From: Saccharopolyspora elongata
Lineage (GTDB): Bacteria; Actinomycetota; Actinomycetes; Mycobacteriales; Pseudonocardiaceae
DNA: 64,000 nucleotides
Direction of reading: 5' to 3'
Assembly (NCBI RefSeq): GCF_004348985.1
Contig: NZ_SMKW01000013.1
Location: 89,422-153,421, forward strand
The notes beneath the pieces are model-generated. The model did not search any database and was not told the origin of the DNA. It saw only the letters and a list, made by a program, of their open reading frames with translations. Position numbers and translations under genes: made by a program. This document shows, one piece after another, positions 18,084-27,509 of the stretch. Numbering within the stretch: position 1 is the stretch's first letter; the number at the start of each line of letters is the position of its first letter.

Positions 18084-20024
18084 CTACAGCTCGATCTGCG
18101 GGTGCAGGCGGCCGATGTTCCAGACCCGTTGGCGCTGGACGACCAGTGTTGTCAGCGCCAGGAACACGACCAGGAAGCCTGCCAGCACTGCCACGTCGCG
18201 CAGCAGGTGCTCGGTGACGCCGCCGGAGATCGTCACGCGCAGCCCGTCCACCAGGTAGGTCATCGGCAGGAACGGGTGCACGGCCTGGAACGGCGCCGGG
18301 GCGGTCTCCATCGGGTACAGCCCGCCGGAGGCGGTGAGCTGGATGATCAGCAGCACCAGTGACAGCAGGTCGCCGACCGCGCCGAGCGCGGTGCGCAGGA
18401 AGTGGTCGATGGCCACGAACGCGACCGCGGCGAGGGAGACCAGCCCGATCGTCCACCAGACGTGCACCGGGTCGAGCCCGAGCCCGAAGTCGACCACCGC
18501 GTACAGCACCAGCCCGCCGACGATGCCCAGCACCGCCGCGGGCAGGAAACCGGCGAACGCGATGGTGAACGCCCCGACGCGATCCGCGAGCGCGCGCAGG
18601 TTCACCGGCTTGAGCAGCAGGTACGCGAACAGCCCGAAGACCCAGAGGGCGATCGCGAAGAAGAACGGCGCCAGCCCGCGCCCGTAGACGTGCGCCGGGT
18701 TGAGGTTGTCGGTCTGGATCTCGGTCGGCGACCCGAGGACGTCGGCGGCCTGCGCGACCTCGGTGGGGTTCGTCGGCGGGATCTTGCCCAGCGTGTCGTC
18801 GACCAGGCCCTGCAGGTTCTTCGCGCCGTCGTTGAGCTGCCCGGCGCCGGTCTCCAGCACCCCGCTGCTCGCCGCCAGCGTGTTCAGGCCGTTGGTGATG
18901 CCGTTGGCGCCGCCGGAGAGTTCCGCGACACCCGCGCGCAGCGTGTCCGCCGGGGCGGTGAACGCGCGGATCTGGTTCTGCAGCGGGCCCATGTTGTTCT
19001 GCAGCGTCAGCGCCTGCGAGTTGGCGTCCTGCGCCGTGGCCAGGGCCTGCTGGGCGTCCTTGTCCGCGGTGCTCGCGGAATCGGCCAGCTTCTGGGCGTT
19101 GTCCAGGGCGCGCTGGTAGGCGGCGTCCTGGGCGATCTCGGGGTGCTGCTTGCCGAGTTCCTCGATCGCCGAGCGGCCCTCGGCGGCGCGCTGGCTGAGG
19201 AACCCGGTGGTGGTCTTGATCGTGCTCAGGCTGTTGACCGCGATGTTGCTCGCGTTGACCAGGGCGTTGACCGCGCCGGGCAGCCGCTCGGCGGTGAAGT
19301 TGCTGACCGCGGACAGCTGCTTGCTCAGCTGCGCGGTGGCGTCCGAGATGTCCTGCACGCCGCGCGAGACCTGGCCGGTGCCGTCGCGAACTCCGTTCAG
19401 GCCCTTGGAGAGCGCTGCGGTGCCCTGCTTGCTCAGGTCGGTGCCCTCGACGAGCTGCTTCGACGCTTCCGAAGCCAGCTGCAGCTTCTCCCGCGCCTGG
19501 TCCAGCTCGCCGTAGAGCGCGCGGGCGTAGGTGGCGTGCGCGGCGGCGTTGATCTGGTTCTGCAGCTCGGTCTGCACCGTGTCGGCCATGATCCCGGCGA
19601 TGTAGCCGTTGGCGTCGTTCTTGACGATCTGCAGCGCGGCGCGCTCCGGGTTGCGGTCGGCCGCGGTCGCGAGCTTCGCGCTGAAGTCCGAGGGGACCTC
19701 GATCGTGAAGTAGTACCGGCCTTCCACGAGGCCGTGCCGGGCCTCGGCGGAATCCACGAAGTTCCAGTCGAAGATGTCGGTCGCCTTGAGCTGCTGGACG
19801 AACTGCTCGCCGGCGTTGATGTGCTCGCCTCGCGCGTCGACCGGCAGGTCGGAGTTGACCACCGCGACCGGCACCCGGTTCAACTGGCCGTAGGGATCCC
19901 AGTTCGACCACAGGTACAGCGACCCGTACAGCAGCGGGACCAGGATCAGCACGAGCGGCACGAAGCGGCGCAGCGGCCCGCGGAAGCGCCGCATCTCCAG
20001 CCAGGCCAGCTTGAACGCTTTCAC
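18084..20024 (-). CDS. YhgE/Pip-type ABC-2 membrane protein
   Basis: 646-residue membrane protein of the YhgE/Pip family (phage-infection-protein-like, related to type VII-associated EsaA). One N-terminal helix (PLVLILVPLLYGSLYLWSNW), a large extracytoplasmic coiled domain (about residues 40-440) rich in Ala, Gln and Asn with small repeats such as LSKGLNGVRDGTGQVSRGV, then five or so C-terminal helices forming an ABC-2 core. The GTG start overlaps the stop of the upstream ATPase gene (GTGA). Members move hydrophobic compounds or shape the envelope; the substrate is unknown. Confidence 0.88.
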   Translation of the reverse strand: MKAFKLAWLEMRRFRGPLRRFVPLVLILVPLLYGSLYLWSNWDPYGQLNRVPVAVVNSDLPVDARGEHINAGEQFVQQLKATDIFDWNFVDSAEARHGLVEGRYYFTIEVPSDFSAKLATAADRNPERAALQIVKNDANGYIAGIMADTVQTELQNQINAAAHATYARALYGELDQAREKLQLASEASKQLVEGTDLSKQGTAALSKGLNGVRDGTGQVSRGVQDISDATAQLSKQLSAVSNFTAERLPGAVNALVNASNIAVNSLSTIKTTTGFLSQRAAEGRSAIEELGKQHPEIAQDAAYQRALDNAQKLADSASTADKDAQQALATAQDANSQALTLQNNMGPLQNQIRAFTAPADTLRAGVAELSGGANGITNGLNTLAASSGVLETGAGQLNDGAKNLQGLVDDTLGKIPPTNPTEVAQAADVLGSPTEIQTDNLNPAHVYGRGLAPFFFAIALWVFGLFAYLLLKPVNLRALADRVGAFTIAFAGFLPAAVLGIVGGLVLYAVVDFGLGLDPVHVWWTIGLVSLAAVAFVAIDHFLRTALGAVGDLLSLVLLIIQLTASGGLYPMETAPAPFQAVHPFLPMTYLVDGLRVTISGGVTEHLLRDVAVLAGFLVVFLALTTLVVQRQRVWNIGRLHPQIEL

Positions 20025-20704
20025 CGGGCGACCTCTTCTTCCTGCCGGTCGAGCACCTTCGTGGGTCGTTCCGGCTCGCGGACGGGCAGCGGGATCACCT
20101 CGACGTCGCCCGACGGCGGATCGGTCGCGCTGGCCAGCACCGTCATCCCGGTACGGGTGACCTCGCGCAGCCCGGCCCACACCTGCGCGCGGGCCGCCCG
20201 GGGGAGGCCCGCGTCGACGTCGTCGACGAGGATCCCGGCGGGGGAGCCGGCGATCGTCAGCGCCACCGCCAACAGCAGCCGCTCGGCGGGGTGCAGCTCG
20301 TCGACCAGCGCGGTGCGGTCCGGGGCGATCCGGACCCGGTCGAGCGCGGCTTCGACGGCGCGCTCGGAGACGCCGCTGATCAGGCGGCGTTCCGCGATCG
20401 CCTCGCGGACCCGGTGCTTGTCCTCCAGCTCGTAGCCGGGGCGCAGCCGCGCGGGACGGATCAGCTGCCGCACCGCCTTGGCCTGCGCGGGCAGCACGTG
20501 CCCGGAGACGTCCAGGTGCCCGGTGACGAGCGGGAGCCTGCCGGACAGCGCGAGCAGCAGCGAGGTGCGGCCCGTGCCGGAAGGCCCGGAGATCACGGCC
20601 AGCGCGCCCGGTTCGACGCGCAGGTCGAGGTTGGCGAACACGATGCCCTCCGGGCCCCTGGCGGCGATTCCGCGGGCGAGGATGGCCACGCCGTCGACGT
20701 CCAT
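20021..20704 (-). CDS. Divergent ABC ATPase partner of the YhgE/Pip protein
   Basis: 227-residue ABC-type ATPase with unusual motifs. Walker A reads GPSGTGRTS, with Arg in place of the catalytic Lys. The LSGGQ signature is replaced by LHPAERLLLAVAL. Walker B is GILVDDVDAGL and the switch region has Ala-Thr-Asp (ASATDPP) instead of His. It overlaps and probably pairs with the downstream membrane gene. The changes suggest altered or absent ATP hydrolysis, or a family that has drifted as a whole. Confidence 0.78.
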   Translation of the reverse strand: MDVDGVAILARGIAARGPEGIVFANLDLRVEPGALAVISGPSGTGRTSLLLALSGRLPLVTGHLDVSGHVLPAQAKAVRQLIRPARLRPGYELEDKHRVREAIAERRLISGVSERAVEAALDRVRIAPDRTALVDELHPAERLLLAVALTIAGSPAGILVDDVDAGLPRAARAQVWAGLREVTRTGMTVLASATDPPSGDVEVIPLPVREPERPTKVLDRQEEEVAR

Positions 20705-20857
20705 TCACCCTCCTGAGTGCGCGATTTGCTGCTCCAAAGTGGCGGCTCGCGCGGAGGTCGGCAACTCGTGATCGACGGTAGTCCACTGTGGATCGAATGT
20801 CGCGGACCCGGGGCGTGTCGAGCGCGTTCGGGTCGCGCGGCCGGAATCGGCGGTGGG

Positions 20858-20903
20858 GTCGTGAGTGGTAGTGGTCGCCCTGGCGGCCAATCCCACTCAC
20901 GAT
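20858..20903. repeat. CGTGAGTG-family palindrome, copy 4
   Basis: Arms CGTGAGTG/CACTCACG at 20860-20902, with an inner GTGGTCGCCCTGGCGGCCAA part. Located just past the stop of the 2'-5' ligase-like gene (minus strand). Confidence 0.72.
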
Positions 20904-20910
20904 CGGAGGG

Positions 20911-21429
20911 TCAGCGGGTGGTGACGGTTTCGGCCTCGCCGGTCTTGGTGTCGACGATGGCGATCTCGCCGATCCCGGCGCGCACCGGCTCCGGCGGTTG
21001 CAGTGCCCGGAAACCCGCCGCCAGCTGGTCGTCGGTGATGCCCTGGGCGAGCGTGCAGTGCGGGATCCACGCGCCCGGGAAGTAGTAGGCGGAGGGGTGC
21101 TGCACCCGCCCGGCCAGCGCGTCGTGCACCGCCGAGTGCACCGCCAGCAGTTCGGTGTCCACGACCGCGCCCAGCAGCAGCACCCGTTCCTCACCGGGGA
21201 ACGTTCCCAGCGTGTGCAGCCAGAGGTCCGGAATGGACAGCAGCTCCAGCTCGGAGCGCAGCGCCTTGCGCGCCGCGGTCGGCATGGCGCGGGCCGCGGC
21301 GAAGATGACGTGCGGGCGGTGCTTGCGCGCGGCGACTCTCGGCACCCTGGCCGCGTCCAGGCGCCGCCACAGCGCCCGGATCGCGGAATCCGCGGCGTCG
21401 TCGAAGAACGCCACCACCGCCTGCGCCAT
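20911..21429 (-). CDS. 2'-5' RNA ligase-like (2H phosphoesterase) protein
   Basis: 172-residue protein of the 2H/LigT superfamily, which acts on 2',3'-cyclic or 2'-5' phosphodiester bonds in RNA or small molecules. The second H-x-T motif is clear (IPHCTLAQG, about residue 127). The first is H-x-I (RPHVIFA), a departure from H-x-T that may change activity. The ATG overlaps the mutY stop by one base (TGATG), so it is co-translated with mutY. Confidence 0.82.
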   Translation of the reverse strand: MAQAVVAFFDDAADSAIRALWRRLDAARVPRVAARKHRPHVIFAAARAMPTAARKALRSELELLSIPDLWLHTLGTFPGEERVLLLGAVVDTELLAVHSAVHDALAGRVQHPSAYYFPGAWIPHCTLAQGITDDQLAAGFRALQPPEPVRAGIGEIAIVDTKTGEAETVTTR

Positions 21430-22331
21430 CAGTGCTCGCCGGGGAGTGCGAAGCGGCCGTCGTCGGTCTGCTCGATCAGGCCGTCCACCAGCAGGGAATC
21501 CAGGCAGCGGTCGCGCTGCCCGGCGTCCGACCAGACCGCGTCCAGCTGCTCCCGCCGCACCGGACCGGTCGAGCCGCGCAGGACGTCCAGCAGCTTGCCG
21601 CGCACCTGACGATCGGTGCCGGCGAACTTCTGCACCTTCTTCGGCGGTCCGGCGTAGGCCGGGCGGCCGGCGTGCTGCCAGGCGCAGTCGTGCGCGATCG
21701 GGCAGGCCTCGCACAGCGGCGACCGCACGGTGCACACCATCTGGCCGAGCTCCATCAGCGCCGCCGAGAGCTTCGCGGCGCTCGCGTCGTCGGCCGGGAG
21801 CAGGGCGTCGACGTCGTTGAGGTCGCGCTTGGTCGACGGCGGACCGGCGTCGCCCGCGCCGTGCACGGCGCGCGCCACCACCCGCCGGACGTTCGTGTCG
21901 ACGACCGGAGCCCGCTTGCCGTAGGCGAAGGCCGCCACCGCTCGGGCGGTGTAGGCGCCGATGCCCGGCAGGGCCAGCAGCGTGTCGACATCGGACGGCA
22001 CGACGTCGCCGTGCTCGGCGGCGATCGTCGCGGCGGCCTCGTGCAGCCGCAGGGCTCGGCGCGGGTAGCCGAGCTTCCCCCAGGCCCGCACCACCTCGCC
22101 CTGCGGCTCGGCGGCCAGGTCGGAGGGGCGCGGCCAGCGGCGCATCCACTCCTCCCAGATCGGCTGCACCCGGTTGACCGGCGTCTGCTGCAGCATCGTC
22201 TCGCTGACCAGCACGCCCCAGCCCGTGGTGCCGGGCGCGCGCCACGGCAGCGGCCGGGCGGTGGCGGCGAACCAGTCGATGAGCTCGACCGGATCCAGGG
22301 GCGGGGCGGGATGCGCGGCGGTGGTCTTCAT
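21429..22331 (-). CDS. mutY: A/G-specific adenine glycosylase MutY
   Basis: Base-excision enzyme that removes adenine opposite 8-oxoguanine. 300 residues. Visible: catalytic Glu region VSETMLQQTPVNRV, helix-hairpin-helix LPGIGAYTARAV followed by the catalytic Asp in VVDTNVRR, and a 4Fe-4S loop with cysteine spacing C-x6-C-x2-C-x5-C (CTVRSPLCEACPIAHDC). It is shorter than E. coli MutY at the C-terminus, as in actinobacteria. It is followed by the RNA-ligase-like gene with a one-base overlap and sits near disA and radA as in mycobacteria. Confidence 0.96.
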   Translation of the reverse strand: MKTTAAHPAPPLDPVELIDWFAATARPLPWRAPGTTGWGVLVSETMLQQTPVNRVQPIWEEWMRRWPRPSDLAAEPQGEVVRAWGKLGYPRRALRLHEAAATIAAEHGDVVPSDVDTLLALPGIGAYTARAVAAFAYGKRAPVVDTNVRRVVARAVHGAGDAGPPSTKRDLNDVDALLPADDASAAKLSAALMELGQMVCTVRSPLCEACPIAHDCAWQHAGRPAYAGPPKKVQKFAGTDRQVRGKLLDVLRGSTGPVRREQLDAVWSDAGQRDRCLDSLLVDGLIEQTDDGRFALPGEH

Positions 22332-22680
22332 GGCACCACCGATCCTGCCAGGCCCTCGGTGCGGGGGAGAACACGCCCGAAAGGACCACGCGGAGTCACC
22401 CCGGCCGTCGTGCGAACCTTACCTAACTAGATCCGGAACAGCCTCATTTACCTGCGAATATGGCCTCGGATCCTGGCGTGATGCGCAATTCCCGAGAAAT
22501 CGACCGGTCACCCGGGCGAACGTCGACTTCGCGAGGTATTGCCCCGCGCCACGCGGGAGTCAGGAGCGCGTTCGGCGGGCGCACGTTCCCGGGCGCCGGG
22601 GCCTGATCGGCCGTGATGCGCCCGATTGGGTGATCGTTGGTAACGCTCTTCGGAGTAGTCGCCGGGTTACTGTCGTTGCC
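22332..22680. other. Divergent promoter region, mutY / membrane protein
   Basis: 349 bases with no gene recognised. Lower GC than its surroundings around 22415-22490. It should hold promoters for both flanking genes; no clear operator or riboswitch-like structure was seen. Confidence 0.45.
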
Positions 22681-23274
22681 GTGCTTGATCCGACCGGACC
22701 GCTCCCGCCCACGGTGTACTGGCGTCGCCGCGCGGTGGCGATCGGTGCGGTCGTGCTGGTGGTGGCCCTCCTCGGCTGGGGCGCGATCGCCCTGCTGGGC
22801 GGGGCCTCGGGGCCGCGAGCCGTCCCGGCGCCGCCGCCGGGGCCGCCGGTCGCGGTGGCGGCCGACGCGCCGCCGCAGCCGTGCGCGGACGAGTCGATGC
22901 GCGTCGTGGCCGAGGTGGCCCGCCCGGAGTTCAAGGTGGGCGAGCGGGTCGGCATGAGCGTCGTGGTGACCAACGCGAGCGACCGCGCCTGCGTGCGCGA
23001 CATCAACCGCCTGCTGCGCGAGCTGACGGTGTCGACCCCGGGCGGGAAGCACGTGTGGTCGAGCAACGACTGCTACTCGGAGTCGACGAACGAGCAGCCG
23101 CTGCTGCAGCCGGGCCAGTCGGTGCGCAACGACGTCCAGTGGTCGGGCCAGACGTCCACATCGGACTGCGAAGACGGCCAGGCGAAGGCCCAGGCGGGCG
23201 ACTACCAGGTGGTGGCCAGGCTGGCGGCGCTCAACAGTTCCCCGACCCCGTTCCGCCTGACCGCGGCCAACTGA
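22681..23274 (+). CDS. Single-pass membrane protein of unknown function (Rv3587c position)
   Basis: 197 residues from GTG 22681: short cytosolic start (LDPTGPLPPTVYWRRRA), one membrane helix (about residues 20-42), Pro-rich linker, then an extracytoplasmic domain with four cysteines that may form disulfides (QPCADE, RACVRD, NDCYSE, SDCEDG) and an Ig-like, DUF4232-type feel (PEFKVGERVGMSVVVTN). It sits upstream of and convergent with disA, as Rv3587c does in M. tuberculosis. Function unknown; a cell-wall role is only an inference. Confidence 0.78.
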   Translation: MLDPTGPLPPTVYWRRRAVAIGAVVLVVALLGWGAIALLGGASGPRAVPAPPPGPPVAVAADAPPQPCADESMRVVAEVARPEFKVGERVGMSVVVTNASDRACVRDINRLLRELTVSTPGGKHVWSSNDCYSESTNEQPLLQPGQSVRNDVQWSGQTSTSDCEDGQAKAQAGDYQVVARLAALNSSPTPFRLTAAN

Positions 23275-23290
23275 CCGGGGCCCGAAAACC

Positions 23291-23368
23291 TCCCAATTTT
23301 AGGCAAAATCAGAGCCCTGCCAAGGTGCCGAGGTGCGATGGGGTTCCCAATTTTAGGCAAAATTGGGA
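23291..23368. repeat. CCCAATTTTAGGC palindrome pair (direct copies)
   Basis: Two copies of a 22-bp palindromic unit (arms CCCAATTTT/AAAATTGGG, loop AGGC) at 23292-23313 (second arm degenerate) and 23346-23367 (perfect), at the convergent junction with disA. A second pair occurs at 40761-40839. Confidence 0.8.
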
Positions 23369-24490
23369 GTCCCCGTGCCGGGCGTTCGTCAGGCGAAGCG
23401 GTCCACTATGGAGGATTCCGCCAGGCGGGAGAGGCCCTCCCGGATCGCGCTCGCCCTCGCCTCGCCGATCGAATCCACCTCGCGCAGCTCGGCCACCGTC
23501 GCCGCGAGCAGCCGCTGCAGCGAGCCGAAGTGCTCCACCAGCTGCCGCCGCACCGCCGTCGGCAGGCGCGGCACCCTCGCGAGCAGCCGGTAGCCGCGGG
23601 CTCAGGTGCTCGTCCAGCGCCTCCGGCTTGTCCGGGTAGCCGAACGCCCCGGCGATCGCCGTCAGGTCCAGCAGCTCCGTGCCGTCGAGCTCGTGCAGCG
23701 CCGCCTCGACCTGCTCCGAGGTCGGCATCGCGCCGCTGGTCGGCAGGTACTCCTGCACGATCAGCTCGCGGTCCAGGTCGATGCCGTCCCGGGCGCGACC
23801 GCCGCTCGCCTCCCGCGAGGAACCGACCAGCTCGTCCAGCTGCAGCTCGATCAGCCGGCCGTCCTTGCCGAGCTCCACGACGTCGCCCTCGATCTCGTCG
23901 GCGATCCGCCGCACCATCTCCATCCGCTGCACGACGGTCATCGCGTCGCGCAACGTCACGTAGTCCTCGATCTCCAGCGCCGACAAGGCTTGCGCGACCT
24001 CGGCCAGCCGCGCGGTGTAGCGCTCCAGGGTCGCCAGCGCCTGGTTGGCGCGGGAGAGGATCTCCGGCGAGCCGATCAGCACGTGCCGGTGGCCCTGCGT
24101 GTAGACGCTGATGATGCTCATCGACTGGCTCACCGACACGACCGGGTAACCGGTCTGGATCGCGGTGCGCTCCGCCGTGCGGTGCCGGGTGCCGGACTCC
24201 TCGGTGGGCGTGCTCGCGTCGGGCACCAGGTGCACGTTCGCCCGCATGATCCGCGTCGCGTCCGTGGACAGCACCACCGCGCCGTCCATCTTGGACAGCT
24301 CGCGCAGCCGGGTCGCGCTGAACTCGATGTCCAGGTGGAACCCGCCGTCGCAGAGCGCCTCCACCGCCGGGTCGTAGCCGAGCACGATCAAGCCGCCGGT
24401 GCGGCCGCGCAGGATGCGCTCCAGCCCGTCCCGCAGCGCGGTTCCGGGAGCCAGCCGGGCGAGCGTGCCGCGCAGCTGCTCGTGGCTCAT
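23309..24490 (-). CDS. disA: DNA integrity scanning diadenylate cyclase DisA, 3' part frameshifted
   Basis: Makes cyclic di-AMP while scanning DNA. The DAC domain is intact ([20 protein letters not shown], then [12 protein letters not shown]), as is the helical middle. Family sequence stops after LDEHLSPR near 23600. The expected continuation ([20 protein letters not shown], then [19 protein letters not shown]) is found in another frame and ends at 23389. A net loss of two bases (or gain of one) at about 23592-23600, in GCCGCGGG, explains this. As written the protein is 393 residues with an alien Ala/Gly/Arg-rich tail and no C-terminal HhH DNA-binding domain; repaired it would be about 367 residues. 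Its ATG overlaps the radA stop (ATGA). Confidence 0.85.
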   Translation of the reverse strand: MSHEQLRGTLARLAPGTALRDGLERILRGRTGGLIVLGYDPAVEALCDGGFHLDIEFSATRLRELSKMDGAVVLSTDATRIMRANVHLVPDASTPTEESGTRHRTAERTAIQTGYPVVSVSQSMSIISVYTQGHRHVLIGSPEILSRANQALATLERYTARLAEVAQALSALEIEDYVTLRDAMTVVQRMEMVRRIADEIEGDVVELGKDGRLIELQLDELVGSSREASGGRARDGIDLDRELIVQEYLPTSGAMPTSEQVEAALHELDGTELLDLTAIAGAFGYPDKPEALDEHLSPRLPAAREGAAPADGGAAAAGGALRLAAAAARGDGGRAARGGFDRRGEGERDPGGPLPPGGILHSGPLRLTNARHGDSQFCLKLGTPSHLGTLAGL

Positions 24491-25863
24491 TTGACACCCA
24501 CGATCTTGAGCGCCTCGCTGACGTTCGACACCACCGTGGCGCGCACGCCCTTCGGCAGCGGGCCCGCATCCGGCGGCACCAGCGCCCGGTCGAACCCGAG
24601 TCTGGCCGCTTCGGCCAGCCGCCGCCCGACGCTGCTGACCCGCCGGATCTCCCCGGCGAGCCCCACCTCGCCGACCGCGATCAGGTTCGGCGGCAGCGGC
24701 TTGCCCTTCTGCGACGAGGCGATGGCCAGCGCGATCGCGAGGTCCGCGGCGGGCTCGTGCACCTTCGTGCCGCCGACCGTTGCCGCGAACACGTCGTACT
24801 CGCCGGTGGGCACCTTGCCGTGCTTGCCCAGCACCGCGAGCATCATCGATACCCGGGCCGAGTCCAGGCCGCTGACCGACCGCCGCGGCATGGCCATCTG
24901 GGTCTTCATCACCAGCGACTGGACCTCCACCAGCAGCGGGCGCTTGCCCTCGACCATCACGGTCACCGCGGTGCCGTCGACCTGGGTCTCGTTGCGGTTG
25001 ATGAACAGCCCGGACGGGTCCGGGACCTCGGCGATGCCGTCGTCGCGCTGCTCGAAGCAGCCGACCTCGTCGGCGGGCCCGAACCGGTTCTTCACGCCGC
25101 GCAGCATCCGCAGCGCCGAGTGCCGGTCGCCCTCGAAGTGCAGCACCACGTCGACCAGGTGCTCCAGCACGCGCGGACCGGCCACCGCGCCGTCCTTCGT
25201 GACGTGCCCCACCAGCACCACCGGCAGGCCGCGCTCCTTGGCCAGCGACACCAGCGCCGTGGTCAACGCGCGGACCTGCGTGACGCCGCCGGGGCTGCCG
25301 TCGGCCTCGGGCGACTGCACGGTCTGCACCGAGTCGACGATCAGCAGGCCCGGCTGCACCGCGTCGACGTGCCCGAGCACGGCGGACAGGTTGCTCTCGG
25401 CGCCGAGGTAGAGCTCCGGGTGCACCGAATCGGTGCGCTCCGCGCGAAGCCGCACCTGACCTGCGGATTCCTCACCCGTGACGTAGAGCGACGGGCCGGG
25501 CGAGGCGCCCGCGGCCCAGCGGTGCGCGACCTCCAGCAGAAGTGTGGACTTTCCCACTCCGGGCTCGCCGGCCAGCAGCACGACCGCGCCGGGCACGATC
25601 CCGCCGCCCAGCACCCGGTCCAGCTCCGCGATGCCGGTGGACACCGCTCGGGCGGAATCGAGGTCGACCTCGGCGATCGGCCGGGCGGGGGTTGACGGGG
25701 CGCCCGCCGCGACCTTCGTCAGCACGGGTCGGGCGGCGGCGGTCTCGTCGATGGTGCCCCACGCCTGGCAGCTCGGGCAGCGGCCGACCCACTTGGCGAC
25801 CTCGTGGCCGCAGTCGGCGCAGCGGTATCCGGGGCGGGCGGTGCGGGTGTTCTTCGGGGGCAC
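24487..25863 (-). CDS. radA: DNA repair protein RadA (Sms)
   Basis: Branch-migration ATPase in recombinational repair. 458 residues. A zinc finger has Cys15, Cys18, Cys29 and Cys32 (CADC and CPSC). RecA-like core with Walker [10 protein letters not shown] (about residue 98), the RadA-specific KNRFG motif ([15 protein letters not shown]), and a Lon-protease-like C-terminal domain ([18 protein letters not shown]). The ATG 25863 start gives [15 protein letters not shown]. Coupled to disA by a 4-base overlap, as in many actinobacteria and Bacillus. Confidence 0.96.
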   Translation of the reverse strand: MPPKNTRTARPGYRCADCGHEVAKWVGRCPSCQAWGTIDETAAARPVLTKVAAGAPSTPARPIAEVDLDSARAVSTGIAELDRVLGGGIVPGAVVLLAGEPGVGKSTLLLEVAHRWAAGASPGPSLYVTGEESAGQVRLRAERTDSVHPELYLGAESNLSAVLGHVDAVQPGLLIVDSVQTVQSPEADGSPGGVTQVRALTTALVSLAKERGLPVVLVGHVTKDGAVAGPRVLEHLVDVVLHFEGDRHSALRMLRGVKNRFGPADEVGCFEQRDDGIAEVPDPSGLFINRNETQVDGTAVTVMVEGKRPLLVEVQSLVMKTQMAMPRRSVSGLDSARVSMMLAVLGKHGKVPTGEYDVFAATVGGTKVHEPAADLAIALAIASSQKGKPLPPNLIAVGEVGLAGEIRRVSSVGRRLAEAARLGFDRALVPPDAGPLPKGVRATVVSNVSEALKIVGVK

Positions 25864-26002
25864 GCGGCGAGGCTATCCGCCCGCGACGACAGGCCCGGTC
25901 ACCGGCATCGCGCGCCGAGCACGCAGCCGCCCCGGATTCCCCGCGATCGAGTGGATCAGGCGGTCAACAGCCCTGCCCTCAGCCCGGCCCGCCGCCCGTG
26001 GG

Positions 26003-26052
26003 GCCGCAATTTCAATGGAAATCGGACCTTCGATTTCCATTGAAATTGCGGC
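26003..26052. repeat. CAATTTCAATGGAAATCG hairpin, copy 1
   Basis: Perfect 22-bp stem (26003-26024 with 26031-26052) and loop GACCTT, just past the lpqE stop. An almost identical element lies at 32311-32360 in the opposite orientation. Much lower GC than its surroundings. Confidence 0.88.
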
Positions 26053-26115
26053 ACCACGAGACGCGAGAACGGGCCGCCCGCGCGTGCGGACGGCCCGTTC
26101 CGGCGAAGCCTGCGG

Positions 26116-26703
26116 TCAGTGACCGCCGCCCTGCTCGGCGCCCGACACCGGGCTGCCGTGCTCGGGGCGCGGCGAGTGGTCGGCACCCACCGGCACCTGC
26201 ACGGTGACCGAGCCGGCCTTCTCGAAGACGAAGGTCACCGGGACCGTCACGCCCGGCGTGATGTCCTGCTTGAAGCCGTTCAGCGTGATCTCCACCACGC
26301 GGTCCGCGGCAGTCTCGCCCTGCTGGACCTGCGCGGACTTGCCGACGGCGTGCAGCGCGGTCCGGCTCGGCAGGTCGGTGATGCCACCGAGGGTCGCCGA
26401 CGCGGCGTACGGGCTGGAGACCTGGACCAGCTTGTCGCTCGGTCCCTCGTTGGCGATCACCAGCTGCACCGGCGCGGAGGAACCGGCCGGGTAGCGCGCG
26501 TCGGTGGTCGGGAAGGTGAAGGAGGCGTCGCGGATCGAGATCTGCTTGAGGTCACCGTTGCCGCCGTTGACGGCGGCGACCTGGGTGTCGGTCTCGGTCA
26601 CCTGACCGGCACTGCACCCGGCGAGGGCGACGACGGCGCCGAGCCCGATGACGGCCGGGATCAACCGCAGGCGAACGGCCTTGAGGTGCTGAGGGCGGCT
26701 CAC
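26116..26703 (-). CDS. lpqE: LpqE-like lipoprotein
   Basis: 195-residue lipoprotein with a signal peptide and lipobox LAGC (Cys about residue 30), exported and lipidated. The mature domain has a PCu(A)C/DUF461-like beta-sandwich outline (LVIANEGPSDKLVQVSSPYA, GFKQDITPGVTVPVTFVFEK, AGSVTVQVPV) but lacks the Met/His copper ligands of that family. His-rich C-terminus (ADHSPRPEHG, GGGH). Position between radA and carD matches M. tuberculosis lpqE (Rv3584), which supports the name. Function not established. Confidence 0.8.
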   Translation of the reverse strand: MSRPQHLKAVRLRLIPAVIGLGAVVALAGCSAGQVTETDTQVAAVNGGNGDLKQISIRDASFTFPTTDARYPAGSSAPVQLVIANEGPSDKLVQVSSPYAASATLGGITDLPSRTALHAVGKSAQVQQGETAADRVVEITLNGFKQDITPGVTVPVTFVFEKAGSVTVQVPVGADHSPRPEHGSPVSGAEQGGGH

Positions 26704-27001
26704 GGATGCAGCGTCCTTCCTGATTGCCGGACAACCGCTGGAAGCTTAATCCCCGCCGCGCGCGGCCGTTCCAGGGGCTAGCCGAACTACCTATTTCCGG
26801 GTCCCCGGAGGCTCGGATGGCACTCCGCCCAGACTATCCATAGTGGACGATTTCAGTGGGCCGAAAGGTGCCTCCTTGCACGTTCGGGGCATCCTTGTCA
26901 ACCCCTGTCCGCCGCCTGACCTGCGAATACGGATGGCGAGGTGGTCGAGGCCCGGTTGCCCGACGTGCTAAACTGGGCATAGCGAAAGGGGCAGAGGACA
27001 C

Positions 27002-27490
27002 ATGGTTTTCAAGGTCGGAGAGACCGTCGTCTACCCGCATCACGGTGCCGCGCTCATCGAAGCAATCGAGACTCGTGTGATCAAGGGCGAGGAAAAGCAG
27101 TACCTCGTCCTCAAGGTCGCGCAGGGCGACCTGACCGTGCGCGTTCCCGCGGACAACGCCGAGATCGTCGGCGTCCGGGACGTTGTCGGCCAGGAGGGGC
27201 TCGATCGGGTCTTCGACGTGCTGCGGGCCCCGCACACCGAAGAGCCCACCAACTGGTCTCGACGGTACAAGGCCAACCTGGAGAAGCTCGCCTCCGGCGA
27301 TGTGAACAAGGTGGCCGAAGTGGTGCGCGACCTCTGGCGACGCGAGAAGGATCGTGGCCTGTCCGCAGGCGAGAAGCGAATGCTCGCGAAGGCGCGGCAG
27401 ATCCTGGTCAGCGAGTTGGCATTGGCCGAAGGTACTGACGAAGGCAAGGCGGAAACCCTGCTGGACGAAGTCCTCGCCACCGCAGTGTGA
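27002..27490 (+). CDS. carD: RNA polymerase-binding transcription factor CarD
   Basis: Stabilises the open promoter complex, notably at rRNA promoters. 162 residues: N-terminal RNAP-interacting Tudor-like domain ([40 protein letters not shown]) and C-terminal DNA-binding helical domain containing the conserved Trp ([18 protein letters not shown]). The ATG follows GGGGCAGAGGA. Divergent from lpqE and upstream of ispD, the same order as in mycobacteria. Confidence 0.97.
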   Translation: MVFKVGETVVYPHHGAALIEAIETRVIKGEEKQYLVLKVAQGDLTVRVPADNAEIVGVRDVVGQEGLDRVFDVLRAPHTEEPTNWSRRYKANLEKLASGDVNKVAEVVRDLWRREKDRGLSAGEKRMLAKARQILVSELALAEGTDEGKAETLLDEVLATAV

Positions 27491-27509
27491 TCATCGGGAA
27501 TAGACGAGC

